Source: Luminiphilus sp. (lineage in GTDB: Bacteria; Pseudomonadota; Gammaproteobacteria; Pseudomonadales; Halieaceae). Taken from it: a DNA stretch of 43,292 bases. Below the pieces are notes generated by a model. That model did no database searches and was not told the origin of the DNA. It saw only the letters and a program-made list of their open reading frames with translations. The stretch is from the NCBI GenBank assembly GCA_028117185.1, contig JAOHHD010000012.1:1-43292 (forward strand), in the 5' to 3' direction. Positions 25,754-35,267 of this stretch are shown one piece after another. Position 1 is the stretch's first letter. Every line of letters begins with the position of its first letter. Position numbers and translations under genes: made by a program.

Positions 25754-26482
25754 TTACTCGCTGTCGGCGTTGGCGATTGAGATGAGTTCCACATCAAATA
25801 ACAAGGTGGCATTCGGTCCAATCATCTGCCCTGCACCGCCCTCGCCATAACCTAACTCTGGTGGAATGATAAATTTGAATTTACCACCGGGCTTCATCAA
25901 CTGTAGCCCCTCGGTCCAACCGGGAATGACCTGTGTCACGCCAAACGTCACCGTTTGTCCACGCGCATAACTGCTATCGAATACCGTACCGTCGATCAAA
26001 CGACCTTCGTAATGGACTTCGACAGAATCGTCCAGCGTGGGGCTATCGCCCTCACCTGCCGCAACCACTATGTACTGGAGTCCCGACTCGGTTATCTGCA
26101 CTTCTTCATTGCTGCTCATCTCTGCCATGTAGGCTATTCCTTCATCTAAATTAGCTTGTGACACGGCGACGCGCTCTGCTTCTGCTTCAGCCTGACGTCG
26201 TTCCTGAAAAGCGTTCATTTCGGCGTTAATTTCTTCGTCTGTGAGACGCGCCTCGGCACCCTCGACGGCGTCAGCAAATCCCGCAGCGTAGGCGTTCACA
26301 TCAATGGTCATCCCATCGGCAGTCATCCTCTGGCCCATACGCAAACCAATGCCGTAGCTTAATCGTGCCTCGGTTGACGTTAGGTTGACAGGCTGCTCCT
26401 GCGCGGTGCTGTCGCAACCCATCACCGCCAGCAAGGTCACCGCGCCGGCAATACGACTCATTTTCGAAATTGAGATGCTCAT
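25754..26482 (-). CDS. FKBP-type peptidyl-prolyl isomerase, lipoprotein (Mip/FkpA-like)
   Basis: A 242-residue protein with an N-terminal lipoprotein signal peptide; the lipobox ends VMGC with the acylated Cys at residue 23. Residues about 35-125 are helical and include TEARLSYGIGLRMGQRM, the dimerisation region of Mip/FkpA. The C-terminal FKBP domain (about 130-238) has VHYEGRLIDGTVFDSS, VIPGWTEGLQLMKPGGK and IPPELGYG. It should fold periplasmic or surface proteins as a V-shaped dimer. AGGAAG precedes the ATG at 26482. It is followed by its own terminator. A Fkl-type alternative is less likely because of the lipobox. Confidence 0.93.
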   Translation of the reverse strand: MSISISKMSRIAGAVTLLAVMGCDSTAQEQPVNLTSTEARLSYGIGLRMGQRMTADGMTIDVNAYAAGFADAVEGAEARLTDEEINAEMNAFQERRQAEAEAERVAVSQANLDEGIAYMAEMSSNEEVQITESGLQYIVVAAGEGDSPTLDDSVEVHYEGRLIDGTVFDSSYARGQTVTFGVTQVIPGWTEGLQLMKPGGKFKFIIPPELGYGEGGAGQMIGPNATLLFDVELISIANADSE

Positions 26483-26526
26483 CGTCTTCCTACTCCCTAG
26501 TCCTGCCCAAAAAAAGAACGCCGATA

Positions 26527-27024
26527 TTACGTGCCCTTTTCCAGCAGTGCCACTAATTGCAAGCGCTCAAGCGCACATTTACCATCAAAAAACGTCGGCA
26601 ACAGGCTGAGATTTGCTGACATCAATGTCGAGAACGTCTCATTTCCGACTGGCGACACAACCCCTTGCGGCGGTTTTCGGTCTTTCATCACGCCTGACCA
26701 CATGAGCTCAGCAAGATGACGCTCTGCCTGAACTTCTAAAGCGAGTAAGTGTTGCCGGGATTCACTGAGGTCTGCATCGGTCGTCCAGCGCATGCGGGTT
26801 GCCCGAAGCGGCAATACCACTTCGTCAAGCCATGCACGCGTCGAGACACTCATCGCCTGCACATCATCCGACCGCCATTGACGATCTTGACTCGCCAACC
26901 AACAGGCAAACAACGCCTCTAGAATGACGAGATCCTGCGTATCTTGTAAGGATAGAAGATGTTGCTGAACCCCGGCACGACGATAGCAAGCAACGGCCCA
27001 ATCCCAGAATGTGTCGACTGTCAT
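26527..27024 (-). CDS. TIGR02444 family protein (DUF2390)
   Basis: A 165-residue protein of unknown function. The N-terminal pattern FWDWAVACYRRAGVQQHLLSLQD followed by an ILEALFACWLA helix is the hallmark of TIGR02444/DUF2390, a gammaproteobacterial family. All-helical and cytoplasmic character is expected. Its ATG overlaps the stop of the GIY-YIG gene in an ATGA junction, indicating translational coupling. It lies 44 nt upstream of the FKBP start, possibly in one transcription unit. Confidence 0.82.
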   Translation of the reverse strand: MTVDTFWDWAVACYRRAGVQQHLLSLQDTQDLVILEALFACWLASQDRQWRSDDVQAMSVSTRAWLDEVVLPLRATRMRWTTDADLSESRQHLLALEVQAERHLAELMWSGVMKDRKPPQGVVSPVGNETFSTLMSANLSLLPTFFDGKCALERLQLVALLEKGT

Positions 27025-27377
27025 GCCGTATCAACTCCTCTCGCCGCGGTGATCAAATCCCATTTTTGCTGACGACTCAATCGCCTTAAGGCTGCTTCTC
27101 GCTGCTGAGCATCCGATCTTGAATCACAATACGCCCACCACATTAACGCAACCGGTCGTCTCCCTTGGGTATACCGGGCACCGCCAACAATTTCGCCGTT
27201 ATGCTGGCGTAAGCGGCGCTTGAGGTCAGTGGTGACTCCAGAATAGAGTGAGTCATCGCTGCATCGCAGCAGATATACCTGCCATTCTTTTCCACTTGAA
27301 CTGCTCGAAGCGCTTGCCGGTTGGCAAGCAGTGATATATTTTCTCACTGACATTGACACTTTTCCCTTAGCAGCCAT
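27021..27377 (-). CDS. GIY-YIG domain protein (YhbQ/UPF0213-like)
   Basis: A 118-residue protein. The single GIY-YIG nuclease-like domain starts at WQVYLLRC, with SLYSGVTTDLKRRLRQHN for the second strand and helix, then ARYTQGRRPVALMWWAY. The GIY and YIG tripeptides are degenerate (VYL and YSG), as in YhbQ relatives. ATG 27377 has AGGA 7 nt upstream; a later ATG at 27353 also has an AAGGGA site and would remove a low-complexity N terminus. Catalytic activity of this branch is uncertain. Coupled to the TIGR02444 gene downstream and divergent from trxA. Confidence 0.82.
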   Translation of the reverse strand: MAAKGKVSMSVRKYITACQPASASSSSSGKEWQVYLLRCSDDSLYSGVTTDLKRRLRQHNGEIVGGARYTQGRRPVALMWWAYCDSRSDAQQREAALRRLSRQQKWDLITAARGVDTA

Positions 27378-27408
27378 GGTCAAATCCTGACCTCACTATG
27401 GAGCTTTT

Positions 27409-27735
27409 ATGAGCGCTGACATCTTGCACGTTACTGACGACAACTTTGATAATGAGGTCCTCTCAAGCGACCTACCGGTCCTGGTGGACTTTTGGGCCGA
27501 GTGGTGTGGCCCTTGTAAAATGATTGCGCCTATTCTCGAAGAGATTGCCACAGAATATGCGGGAAAGGTCAAAGTCTGTAAGGTCGATGTCGACGCAAAC
27601 CCTGATATGCCGGGAAAATTTAACATCCGAGGCATCCCCACATTGATTGTCTTCAAAGGCGGTAATGCCGTTGACACTAAAGTAGGAGCCTTATCAAAAA
27701 CTCAGATGGGAGAGTTTGTCGACTCCGTCCTCTAA
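27409..27735 (+). CDS. trxA: Thioredoxin 1
   Basis: A 108-residue thioredoxin with the redox-active WCGPC (Cys33, Cys36) and the cis-proline segment [12 protein letters not shown]. The length and sequence match E. coli TrxA. It reduces cytoplasmic protein disulphides and can serve ribonucleotide reductase and peroxiredoxins. A TGGAG site precedes the ATG. It lies 274 nt upstream of rho, the same order as in many gammaproteobacteria. Confidence 0.97.
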   Translation: MSADILHVTDDNFDNEVLSSDLPVLVDFWAEWCGPCKMIAPILEEIATEYAGKVKVCKVDVDANPDMPGKFNIRGIPTLIVFKGGNAVDTKVGALSKTQMGEFVDSVL

Positions 27736-27769
27736 TCGTCAACAAGCGGCCAAATAACCTGATAATATT

Positions 27770-27844
27770 TTGCTGGACGTGCTCATCTGCGGGTGCTACT
27801 TTTGCGCTATCGAGGTCTCAAGAGAGGCCTGTCACGTCCAGCAA
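27770..27844 (+). ncRNA. Structured leader upstream of rho (cis-regulatory RNA candidate)
   Basis: TTGCTGGACGTG (27770-27781) is perfectly complementary to CACGTCCAGCAA (27833-27844), a 12-bp stem around a 51-nt interior. Inside lies a second hairpin, AGGTCTC/GAGGCCT with an AAGA loop (27813-27830, seven pairs including one G-U). A GATAAT at 27761-27766 could be the -10 of a promoter starting at the base of this stem. A further CCACAG/CTGTGG pair (27864-27889) follows. E. coli rho is autoregulated through its leader (established), so a similar control is inferred; no known RNA family was recognised. Confidence 0.5.
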
Positions 27845-28009
27845 CATCCCCTTATAACGACTCCCACAGGGTAGAAAAATAATCTGTGGCAATGTCAGTG
27901 TAGCGAGACTGCTAGGACACAACCCCTAAACCGATTCGCGTCAGCACAAAACGCCCAGCAAAACGTCGGTCCCATTTTCCCCTTTTTGAACGTAACCCGG
28001 AAGTGATTC

Positions 28010-29641
28010 GTGGAAGAGCAAAACAGCGCCAACGCCGAAGAATCGGCAACCCCTACTAATGAACCCGCCGCCCTCACAGGCGAAGCCGACAGTGCAGAAC
28101 CCACTAAAAACAACGGGCGAACACTGAAACTCAAGGGTTCAGAAGAGTCGTCTGCAGAAGCCCAGTCTACTGCGATGGATGGCATTACCGGCAGCCCATC
28201 CACGACAGATACGTCGGCAAACGAAAAGCCGGCTTCGAGCGAAGAACCGATCTCCGAGACGAAATCGCCGGAGTCACGAGACAATACTGAAGACGACGCT
28301 CAGCCGGGGCGTTCGCGTCGCGGGCGGCAGCGGCGGCCGAAACGAGACCCCAATACGCCCAGCGCTAATCCCATGAGCCTGACCGACCTTAAAAGTAAGT
28401 CGACGCAGGACCTCATTGATATGGCGCGCGAAATGGGCCTTGAAAATATGGCTCGCTCGCGCAAGCAAGATATTATTTTTGCGCTCCTAAAGCGACACGC
28501 CAAAAGCGGAGAGGATATTTGGGGCGATGGCGTTCTCGAAATTCTCCAAGATGGTTTTGGATTCTTGAGATCGGCTGATAGCTCATTTTTAGCCGGCCCT
28601 GACGATATCTATGTCAGCCCCAGCCAAATTCGGCGATTCAACCTTCGGACTGGCGATACCGTCACCGGTATGATTCGTCCACCCAAGGACTCCGAGCGTT
28701 ATTTTGCGCTCTTAAAAGTCAAAGACGTCAACTTTGAATCGCCAGAAAGCGCGAAGAGTAAAGTGCTTTTTGAAAATCTCACTCCCCTCTTCCCGAATGA
28801 GCGATTAACGCTCGAAAAAGGCAATGGATCATCCGAGGATCTGACCGGCAGAATCATTGACCTAGTTGCCCCGATTGGCAAGGGTCAGCGAGGACTCCTA
28901 GTTGCGCCGCCCAAAGCGGGCAAGACCATCATGATGCAAAGTATTGCTCAGGCCATTATCTCTAATAATCCAGAGTGCTATGTGTTGGTCTTATTAATCG
29001 ATGAACGTCCCGAGGAAGTGACGGAGATGCAGCGTTCCGTCGGCGCTCGCGGTGCCGAGGTTGTCGCATCAACTTTCGACGAGCCGCCATCACGGCACGT
29101 TCAAGTGGCCGACATGGTCATCGAGAAGGCCAAGCGACTCGTTGAGCACAAGCGCGATGTTGTCATTTTGCTCGACTCAATCACTCGTTTAGCGCGCGCC
29201 TACAACACGGTCATCCCGAGTTCAGGAAAAGTCCTAACAGGAGGCGTCGATGCACACGCGCTCGAGCGACCCAAGCGATTCTTCGGCGCGGCACGTAATA
29301 TTGAAGAAGGCGGCAGTCTGTCGATTATCGCCACTGCGCTGATCGATACCGGATCAAAGATGGACGAAGTCATTTACGAGGAATTCAAAGGCACCGGTAA
29401 TATGGAACTGCATTTGGATCGGAAAATTGCTGAGAAGCGCGTCTACCCCGCGATCAATATCCGTCGATCAGGTACGCGTCGAGAGGAGTTACTGACGGGT
29501 GATGAAGAACTCCACCGAATGTGGATCTTACGCAAGCTGCTGCATGGCATGGAAGATCTGCCCGCGGTTGAGTTCCTGCTCGATAAGCTGAAGGGCACTA
29601 AGTCTAATGAGGAATTCTTCAAGTCTATGAAGCGCAAGTAA
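28010..29641 (+). CDS. rho: Transcription termination factor Rho with long N-terminal extension
   Basis: A 543-residue Rho. From Met122 onward it aligns by eye along the whole E. coli protein: the [20 protein letters not shown] helix, the RNA-binding [12 protein letters not shown], and the ATPase P-loop APPKAGKT with its Lys at about residue 302. Residues 1-121 are an added acidic Ser/Thr/Glu-rich region ending in basic [12 protein letters not shown], probably disordered. The GTG at 28010 has GGAAG 6 nt upstream; the ATG at 28373 has no ribosome site. Rho hexamers terminate unstructured transcripts. ubiD follows after 9 nt. Confidence 0.95.
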   Translation: MEEQNSANAEESATPTNEPAALTGEADSAEPTKNNGRTLKLKGSEESSAEAQSTAMDGITGSPSTTDTSANEKPASSEEPISETKSPESRDNTEDDAQPGRSRRGRQRRPKRDPNTPSANPMSLTDLKSKSTQDLIDMAREMGLENMARSRKQDIIFALLKRHAKSGEDIWGDGVLEILQDGFGFLRSADSSFLAGPDDIYVSPSQIRRFNLRTGDTVTGMIRPPKDSERYFALLKVKDVNFESPESAKSKVLFENLTPLFPNERLTLEKGNGSSEDLTGRIIDLVAPIGKGQRGLLVAPPKAGKTIMMQSIAQAIISNNPECYVLVLLIDERPEEVTEMQRSVGARGAEVVASTFDEPPSRHVQVADMVIEKAKRLVEHKRDVVILLDSITRLARAYNTVIPSSGKVLTGGVDAHALERPKRFFGAARNIEEGGSLSIIATALIDTGSKMDEVIYEEFKGTGNMELHLDRKIAEKRVYPAINIRRSGTRREELLTGDEELHRMWILRKLLHGMEDLPAVEFLLDKLKGTKSNEEFFKSMKRK

Positions 29642-29650
29642 CCATCTGCT

Positions 29651-31156
29651 ATGCCGAGCTTTATGGATCTTCGTGAGTTCATTGCCGAGTTAGAGAAGCG
29701 CGGTGACCTCGTCCGCATTGCGGCAGAAGTGGACCCCAATCTTGAAATGACCGAGATCGCTGATCGGACACTGCGTGGCGGTGGCCCGGCACTACTTTTT
29801 GAAAATCCTAAAGGCTTTGACGTGCCGGTACTGGCCAATTTGTTTGGTACGCCAAAACGGGTTGCTTTGGGTATGGGAGAGGAGTCGGTAGAGGCTTTGC
29901 GAGAGGTTGGCGAGCTACTTGCGTATCTGCGTCAGCCTGATCCCCCTAAGGGATTCAAAGACCTGGTCGACAAGGCGCCCTTGCTGAAAAAATTGCTCAC
30001 CATGGGTCCGAATGTGGTGAAAAACGCGCCCTGCCAACAGATCGTTACCACCGGTGACGCCGTCGATCTGCACAAACTACCCATTCAGACCTGTTGGCCC
30101 GATGACGTGGGTCCACTGGTCACCTGGCCGTTGGTAGTGACACGCGGGCCTGAAAAAGAGCGCATGAACCTAGGCATTTACCGCATGCAGTTACTTGGGC
30201 GCAATAAGCTGATTATGCGCTGGCTCTCGCATCGCGGCGGTGCACTCGACTTTAGAGACTGGCAATTAAAGCGTCCCGGCGAGCCCTACCCAGTGGCTAT
30301 CGCGCTAGGTGCCGATCCGGCCACCACATTGGGCGCGGTAACGCCCGTGCCCGACAGCCTGTCAGAGTACGCGTTTGCAGGACTATTGCGGGGCAAAAAA
30401 ACAGACCTCGCCAAGTGCGTCACTGATGTGTGCCGTGACAATAATCTCATGATCCCAGCGCATAGCGAGATCATTTTAGAAGGCTATATTGACCCTGGGG
30501 AACTCGCTGACGAGGGTCCGTTTGGTGATCATACGGGCTACTACAATGAAGTAGAGTCTTTCCCCGTTTTCACAGTCAGTGCCATCACAACGCGAGAAAA
30601 GCCGATATACCACAGTACCTATACAGGGCGACCACCTGATGAGCCCGCTATTTTAGGTGTTGCGCTCAATGAAGTGTTTGTCCCATTACTGAAGAAACAG
30701 TACCCCGAAATCAGCGACTTCTATTTGCCACCTGAGGGGTGCTCTTACCGCATGGCCGTAGTGACAATACGCAAGGAATACCCGGGACATGCCAAACGGG
30801 TGATGTTTGGTGTGTGGTCCTTCTTGCGTCAGTTCATGTACACAAAATTTATTATCGTGACCGACGATGATATTAATGCCCGATCCTGGGAAGACGTGAT
30901 GTGGGCCATCACGACTCGCATGGATCCTGCCCGAGATACGACGTTGGTGGAAAATACCCCGATCGACTATCTGGATTTCGCCTCACCCGTTGCGGGACTG
31001 GGTTCAAAAATGGGAATGGATGCCACCCATAAATGGGAGGGTGAAACCGATCGAGAGTGGGGTCGAACCATTAAAATGGATGACGCCACCCAGTCTCGCA
31101 TTGATCTTATGTGGGACTCCCTCAACATTCACCTGCCGGGTGAATCAGCAGAGTGA
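29651..31156 (+). CDS. ubiD: 4-hydroxy-3-polyprenylbenzoate decarboxylase
   Basis: A 501-residue prenylated-FMN-dependent decarboxylase (E. coli UbiD 497) acting in ubiquinone synthesis after prenylation. Visible family blocks are [17 protein letters not shown] [20 protein letters not shown] near residue 35, [18 protein letters not shown], and [13 protein letters not shown], which holds active-site acidic residues. It is 9 nt after rho, a common neighbour. A second in-frame ATG at 29663 is possible. The required UbiX flavin prenyltransferase is not in the window. Convergent with the hem operon, 25 nt away. Confidence 0.96.
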   Translation: MPSFMDLREFIAELEKRGDLVRIAAEVDPNLEMTEIADRTLRGGGPALLFENPKGFDVPVLANLFGTPKRVALGMGEESVEALREVGELLAYLRQPDPPKGFKDLVDKAPLLKKLLTMGPNVVKNAPCQQIVTTGDAVDLHKLPIQTCWPDDVGPLVTWPLVVTRGPEKERMNLGIYRMQLLGRNKLIMRWLSHRGGALDFRDWQLKRPGEPYPVAIALGADPATTLGAVTPVPDSLSEYAFAGLLRGKKTDLAKCVTDVCRDNNLMIPAHSEIILEGYIDPGELADEGPFGDHTGYYNEVESFPVFTVSAITTREKPIYHSTYTGRPPDEPAILGVALNEVFVPLLKKQYPEISDFYLPPEGCSYRMAVVTIRKEYPGHAKRVMFGVWSFLRQFMYTKFIIVTDDDINARSWEDVMWAITTRMDPARDTTLVENTPIDYLDFASPVAGLGSKMGMDATHKWEGETDREWGRTIKMDDATQSRIDLMWDSLNIHLPGESAE

Positions 31157-31181
31157 CTCAACGGGCCCAGCGATGCGGCGA

Positions 31182-32360
31182 CTATTGTCGCGATAAAGCT
31201 AGCGCGTCGGCTTCGAGACGCGCTGCTTGTTCGCTGTTTCCCCGGTCGCGACACCATTTTGCCCATCGCAGCATAGCTTCCACTGAGGGCTGACATTGAC
31301 ACGCTTCCCGCCACAACGACCCTGACTCGGTCAGGTCTCCCTCGCAATGCGCAATCATTGCGAGGGACGCATAGCAGCCACTCTGCTGATCCTCACTGCA
31401 CCACCGTTTCATCGGCTTTTTCATTTTCTTGATAGCGTCTTCTGGCAACACAGCGATCGCGTCCAAGGACGCCAGCTCACAGTAATTTTCGAATCGCTCT
31501 TGCAACGCTTTGGTGAGCGCGCCCCACGCTGCCTGCTGCCGCAATCGATCAATCAGCGTCGTCCATAGTTCGCTACCTGCTAATTTTTGTGCCGCCGGCG
31601 CGCGCTTCCAGAGCGACAACAGCGTCGAAGCGTCGCCGTCATCCTGCGTCATGACACCCGCCCAAGCATCTCGCTCCCAAACAGCCGCAACCCCTTCCGA
31701 AATGAGATGAGCGCCTCTCAAAGGTGGTAACACTTCGATCACTGCGAGCCAATCACCACGAGCATAAGCCAGCTCTGCTCGCAGCTTTTTCACCCGGGGA
31801 GTACCGGCAGCGCCTGAGCTTAACGCCTCAAGTGACTGCGCAGCTAAGTGCCATTCAGTCGCCTCAACATGACACTCAGCACGCACTATCGACACCACAT
31901 CCTGAGGTACCTTGTCAGCACCTTCCAATTGATCCAGCATCGCCAATGCCCGTTGCCGCTGCCCACTCCGATGGGTTGCAAGCACTGCAAAAAGGGACTG
32001 CAATACGCCCCTTTGGTCCGCTGGCAACCGTTTTCGCAACGTCCTCTCAGCGACCTCCCACCGACCCTCAAAAAAAGCCACCAGACCTTTTTCAGCGTGC
32101 TGCTGAGCACCACGTTCAGAGCGACCTCCCAACCAACGAGCCAGTACCGCCGGTGCGTGTAATGTCGAATTCAGTGCGCGCTGTAGCAGCCACAGCAAAC
32201 CAATGCCAATGCAAAGCGTGCCCAGCGCAAGCCATACCGACGTTTCGACCTGCCAACTCCCCCACGCCACTAATAAATAACCAGGGTCGCGCGCCACGCC
32301 ATTGACTAACGCAGCACCGGCTACTAATAGCAGCACTACATACAGACTAAAACGTATCAT
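31182..32360 (-). CDS. hemY: HemY protein (haem biosynthesis operon, TPR protein)
   Basis: A 392-residue inner-membrane protein with two N-terminal transmembrane segments (residues about 3-20 and 40-60), followed by a long helical TPR-like region starting HAEKGLVAFFEGRWEVAERTL. It is the last gene of hemCDXY. The exact role in porphyrin metabolism is undefined; it is not the protoporphyrinogen oxidase that has the same name in Bacillus. The ATG at 32360 overlaps the hemX stop by one base, and a GTG lies just before it. Confidence 0.88.
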   Translation of the reverse strand: MIRFSLYVVLLLVAGAALVNGVARDPGYLLVAWGSWQVETSVWLALGTLCIGIGLLWLLQRALNSTLHAPAVLARWLGGRSERGAQQHAEKGLVAFFEGRWEVAERTLRKRLPADQRGVLQSLFAVLATHRSGQRQRALAMLDQLEGADKVPQDVVSIVRAECHVEATEWHLAAQSLEALSSGAAGTPRVKKLRAELAYARGDWLAVIEVLPPLRGAHLISEGVAAVWERDAWAGVMTQDDGDASTLLSLWKRAPAAQKLAGSELWTTLIDRLRQQAAWGALTKALQERFENYCELASLDAIAVLPEDAIKKMKKPMKRWCSEDQQSGCYASLAMIAHCEGDLTESGSLWREACQCQPSVEAMLRWAKWCRDRGNSEQAARLEADALALSRQ

Positions 32361-33493
32361 CACTGAGACCCGGTTGACACGGCGAGACGCTCTATCGCAG
32401 CCTCCAGCCGACTGCGAGTAGGTGCGAGGTCAGGTAGCTGGGGGGCGATGTTTTCGCCGCCCAACGCCTCAATATCAGCCATCATACTGGCGACACGATC
32501 CGGATCTTGATCGGTAAATAAGGTAACAAAACGCGCTGCACGCTGTAACGCTGTTTCAAATAAAGGCTGATTCGCAGACAACATCGCGATTTGCGCCTGT
32601 TCGAGCAGCATCCGCATATTTTGTCGAGCCAACGAGGCCCACTCTGGTGTCATGAGCTGCGCAATATCGTCACTGCGTCGCCGTATCACGAGATGATCTG
32701 ATAACGCCGCTAGGGCTGCACGCCAACCCCCTGCAGCACGGTCCCACCAGCCCGATCGAGAAGGTATCGGCTCTTCGCTCGCTATGGGTATGTCATAAGC
32801 AAGCTGCAGCTTATCGGCTTGATCAATCAAGCCCGATAGCCGCGCGTACAATCCCACCTGATCGACTTTGGGCAGTGCCGCCAGCGCTGCGCGATCTCGC
32901 GCAATATCTGCCCGAACCCCCTCTAATGTGGGCTCACCGGTATCCCGCAATAAGGCGTCTGCCTGCGTGAGTAAATTGATGGCCGCCGCCACATCTCTTG
33001 CAATGAGAAGCCGTTGGGCTGCCAAGCGAATCAGGAAAATAGCTTCCTGTCCCAACCATGCTCGCCTATCGACCTCCAGCAATCGATCGACCTGACCTTC
33101 TAAACGAGCCATTCTGTCTGCGAGCTGGCGGGCAGACGCGGCTTGCTCGACGCGCTGCCGCGTTTCACTGCTGGTGAGTTTGCGCTCCCACTCCTGCCGA
33201 TCAACCGCAATAGCAGTTTGCAGGTCGACCTCAATCATCTCAAGCAACTGGCCCTGCCAGTCAGCGGCTTGCTGCTTTTGCAGAGAGACGTCTGCGACCT
33301 GTCGCTCGATGTGCGCTAAACGCTGCCATTGATCGTTGAGCCAAGGCCAACCAAACAGATAGATCACCGCACCCAGTGCGGCCAACAGCACTGTGGTCAA
33401 CATCAAGGCGACCACGATCCCACGAGCGCCTGACGCGGTCTTCACCTTGGGCTCGGAGGTGGCTGTTGGTGAATCGACTGTCTTTTCCGTCAT
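32360..33493 (-). CDS. hemX: HemX (membrane-anchored protein of the hem operon)
   Basis: A 377-residue protein with a short cytoplasmic head, one transmembrane helix (about residues 25-50, RGIVVALMLTTVLLAALG) and a long periplasmic coiled-coil domain rich in Gln, Ala and Arg. The family is often annotated as a uroporphyrinogen-III methyltransferase, but it has no SAM-binding motif; the annotation comes from operon position. It overlaps hemD and hemY by a few bases at both ends, so the operon is tightly coupled. Confidence 0.87.
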   Translation of the reverse strand: MTEKTVDSPTATSEPKVKTASGARGIVVALMLTTVLLAALGAVIYLFGWPWLNDQWQRLAHIERQVADVSLQKQQAADWQGQLLEMIEVDLQTAIAVDRQEWERKLTSSETRQRVEQAASARQLADRMARLEGQVDRLLEVDRRAWLGQEAIFLIRLAAQRLLIARDVAAAINLLTQADALLRDTGEPTLEGVRADIARDRAALAALPKVDQVGLYARLSGLIDQADKLQLAYDIPIASEEPIPSRSGWWDRAAGGWRAALAALSDHLVIRRRSDDIAQLMTPEWASLARQNMRMLLEQAQIAMLSANQPLFETALQRAARFVTLFTDQDPDRVASMMADIEALGGENIAPQLPDLAPTRSRLEAAIERLAVSTGSQ

Positions 33494-34233
33494 GGGGTCG
33501 TCTCGTGACTGAGTTGTTGGTGCAAGATCGCGATCACGGCTTCGTCGCTGGCATTATCGGAACATAAAACGGTATGCCAACCCAGCTCTGCAGCCAGTCG
33601 AGCAACGCGTTCGGAAGGCACGATCACAGGATGCTGCAAGAGATCCAAACGGGACGCTTCGGTTAACAACGCCGCTAAACGCGACACAATCTCTCCACTA
33701 CTGGCTTGAAAGATCCACTGTCGACCTGCGGCTAACAATGGATTTAAGTCAACCGAGGGCCAGCACCGGCGGTAGCAGGACCATTCAGTCACCGCGACAC
33801 CTCGCTCTCTCAGCTCACTCGCTAACAATTCCCGCCCGCCCTCGCCTTTCACCACCAGAGCCTGATCGAGAGCACCCTCGGATAGTACTGGCAAAGCCAA
33901 TAATCCTTCTGTGTCTTCTTGGTGGGGGATAATCGCTCTATAACCGGCCTCTTGCAGAGCCGCTTGCGTACGCCGCCCTACTGCAATCAAAACGGGTTTC
34001 GATCGCTGCGCCAGAGCACTGGCTATCAGCGGCAAACCATACTCGACCGCGTTGGCACTGATAAAAATACACGCTGTCCCTTCGGTCAGCTCAGGGAGGG
34101 GCGATAGCTCACTGACTGCAATGGGCTGCACCGTCATAAGCGGCATGACTAACGACTTGAAGCCGTGCTGCGACAGTGCCAGTGAAAGCCTCTGACTGTG
34201 TGCCTCGGGCCGAGTCAGAACGACTGTCGTCAT
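33490..34233 (-). CDS. hemD: Uroporphyrinogen-III synthase
   Basis: A 247-residue two-domain protein, starting [16 protein letters not shown] and containing the family segment [14 protein letters not shown] at residues about 55-70. It closes hydroxymethylbilane into uroporphyrinogen III with inversion of ring D. HemD is poorly conserved overall, so position between hemC and hemX is strong support. The start ATG overlaps the hemC stop as ATGA, and its own stop overlaps the hemX start in the same way. Confidence 0.92.
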   Translation of the reverse strand: MTTVVLTRPEAHSQRLSLALSQHGFKSLVMPLMTVQPIAVSELSPLPELTEGTACIFISANAVEYGLPLIASALAQRSKPVLIAVGRRTQAALQEAGYRAIIPHQEDTEGLLALPVLSEGALDQALVVKGEGGRELLASELRERGVAVTEWSCYRRCWPSVDLNPLLAAGRQWIFQASSGEIVSRLAALLTEASRLDLLQHPVIVPSERVARLAAELGWHTVLCSDNASDEAVIAILHQQLSHETTP

Positions 34234-35141
34234 CCCCTCGCAGCGCGAATAAGATCCTCGGCACCCTGAGCCAGGAGCATATCGGCAACGCCCTGTCCCA
34301 GCGCTTCCGGATCATTGCCCCGCGCCTCTGCCTCCAATAGGGTTGTGCCGTCGGTTGCACCCACTCGCGCCCGCAACCACAGCGTATCGCCCTCTAACTC
34401 TGCGTAGGCGGCGATCGGCACATCGCACCCCCCATCCAGTCTGCGGACTACCGCACGCTCAGCCAGCACCCGGGTTGCCGTCGGCACATGATGTAGGGGC
34501 GCTAGCAAGTTTTTGATGCGTTCATCCGAGGCTCTAAATTCTATGCCCACCGCACCTTGTCCAGCGGCGGGTAGCGAGCGCTCTGGCTCTACCGCGCAAC
34601 CAATCCGCTCCTCAAAACCGAGCCTAATTAGACCTGCACAGGCAAGCATAATGGCATCGAACTCACCTGCCGCTAACTTGGCCAGCCGCGTATTCACATT
34701 GCCACGCAGGAACCCGATCTCCAGATCAGGTCGATGGCGGTTAATTTGGCAGCTACGACGAAGACTTGAGGTACCTAGCCGTCCCCCCTGGGGCAGCTCT
34801 TCAAAGGAGGCAACACCGACAAGCGCATCGCGCGGATCCTCTCGCTCACAAATAACCCCGAGTGTGAGTTCATCTGGCATCACCATGGGCACATCTTTCA
34901 TCGAGTGCACCGCGATATCAGCACGGCCGTCGAGTAGCGCTGTTTCCAGTTCTTTTACAAAAAGCCCCTTGCCACCCACTTTAAATAACGGCTGATCCAG
35001 TAATTGATCGCCGCGGGAGGTCATTCCCAACAATTGGACCTCGACCCCCGAGTGCACCTCCTCGAGACGGGATTTAACATACTCTGCCTGCCACAAGGCC
35101 AGTGGGCTCTCTCGAGTAGCAATCACGATACGTTCTGACAC
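34230..35141 (-). CDS. hemC: Porphobilinogen deaminase (hydroxymethylbilane synthase)
   Basis: A 303-residue enzyme (E. coli 313) that joins four porphobilinogens. The dipyrromethane cofactor Cys is C239 in RLDGGCDVP, and active-site basic residues lie in [16 protein letters not shown] chose GTG 35141 ([20 protein letters not shown]), with AGAGGA 6 nt upstream; an in-frame extension to 35186 lacks family similarity. It is the first gene of hemCDXY, divergent from argH with 126 nt between them, where a palindrome is found. Confidence 0.96.
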   Translation of the reverse strand: MSERIVIATRESPLALWQAEYVKSRLEEVHSGVEVQLLGMTSRGDQLLDQPLFKVGGKGLFVKELETALLDGRADIAVHSMKDVPMVMPDELTLGVICEREDPRDALVGVASFEELPQGGRLGTSSLRRSCQINRHRPDLEIGFLRGNVNTRLAKLAAGEFDAIMLACAGLIRLGFEERIGCAVEPERSLPAAGQGAVGIEFRASDERIKNLLAPLHHVPTATRVLAERAVVRRLDGGCDVPIAAYAELEGDTLWLRARVGATDGTTLLEAEARGNDPEALGQGVADMLLAQGAEDLIRAARG

Positions 35142-35234
35142 GATATATCCTCTATTTTCCACCGCCAGTTTAGCACGAGGCGACATTTCACCGCTCTGAA
35201 ACCGGGCGGAAACGGTCGATCCACTGGTAAACTT

Positions 35235-35258
35235 TCATTTCGACACCAATTGAAATGA
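35235..35258. promoter_or_regulatory. Inverted repeat in the hemC-argH divergent region
   Basis: TCATTTC and GAAATGA form a perfect 7-bp inverted repeat separated by 10 nt, 9 nt upstream of the argH ATG. It does not match the ArgR box pattern as I know it. Its position suggests an operator for argH or hemC, but the binding protein is unknown. Confidence 0.35.
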
Positions 35259-35267
35259 CGATGCATC

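Noticed and set aside
27895..28284. Minus-strand reading opposite the Rho N-terminal extension
   Set aside because: Composition mirrors the Ser/Glu-rich sense frame; the sense frame continues into Rho with a proper ribosome site. Not treated as a gene.
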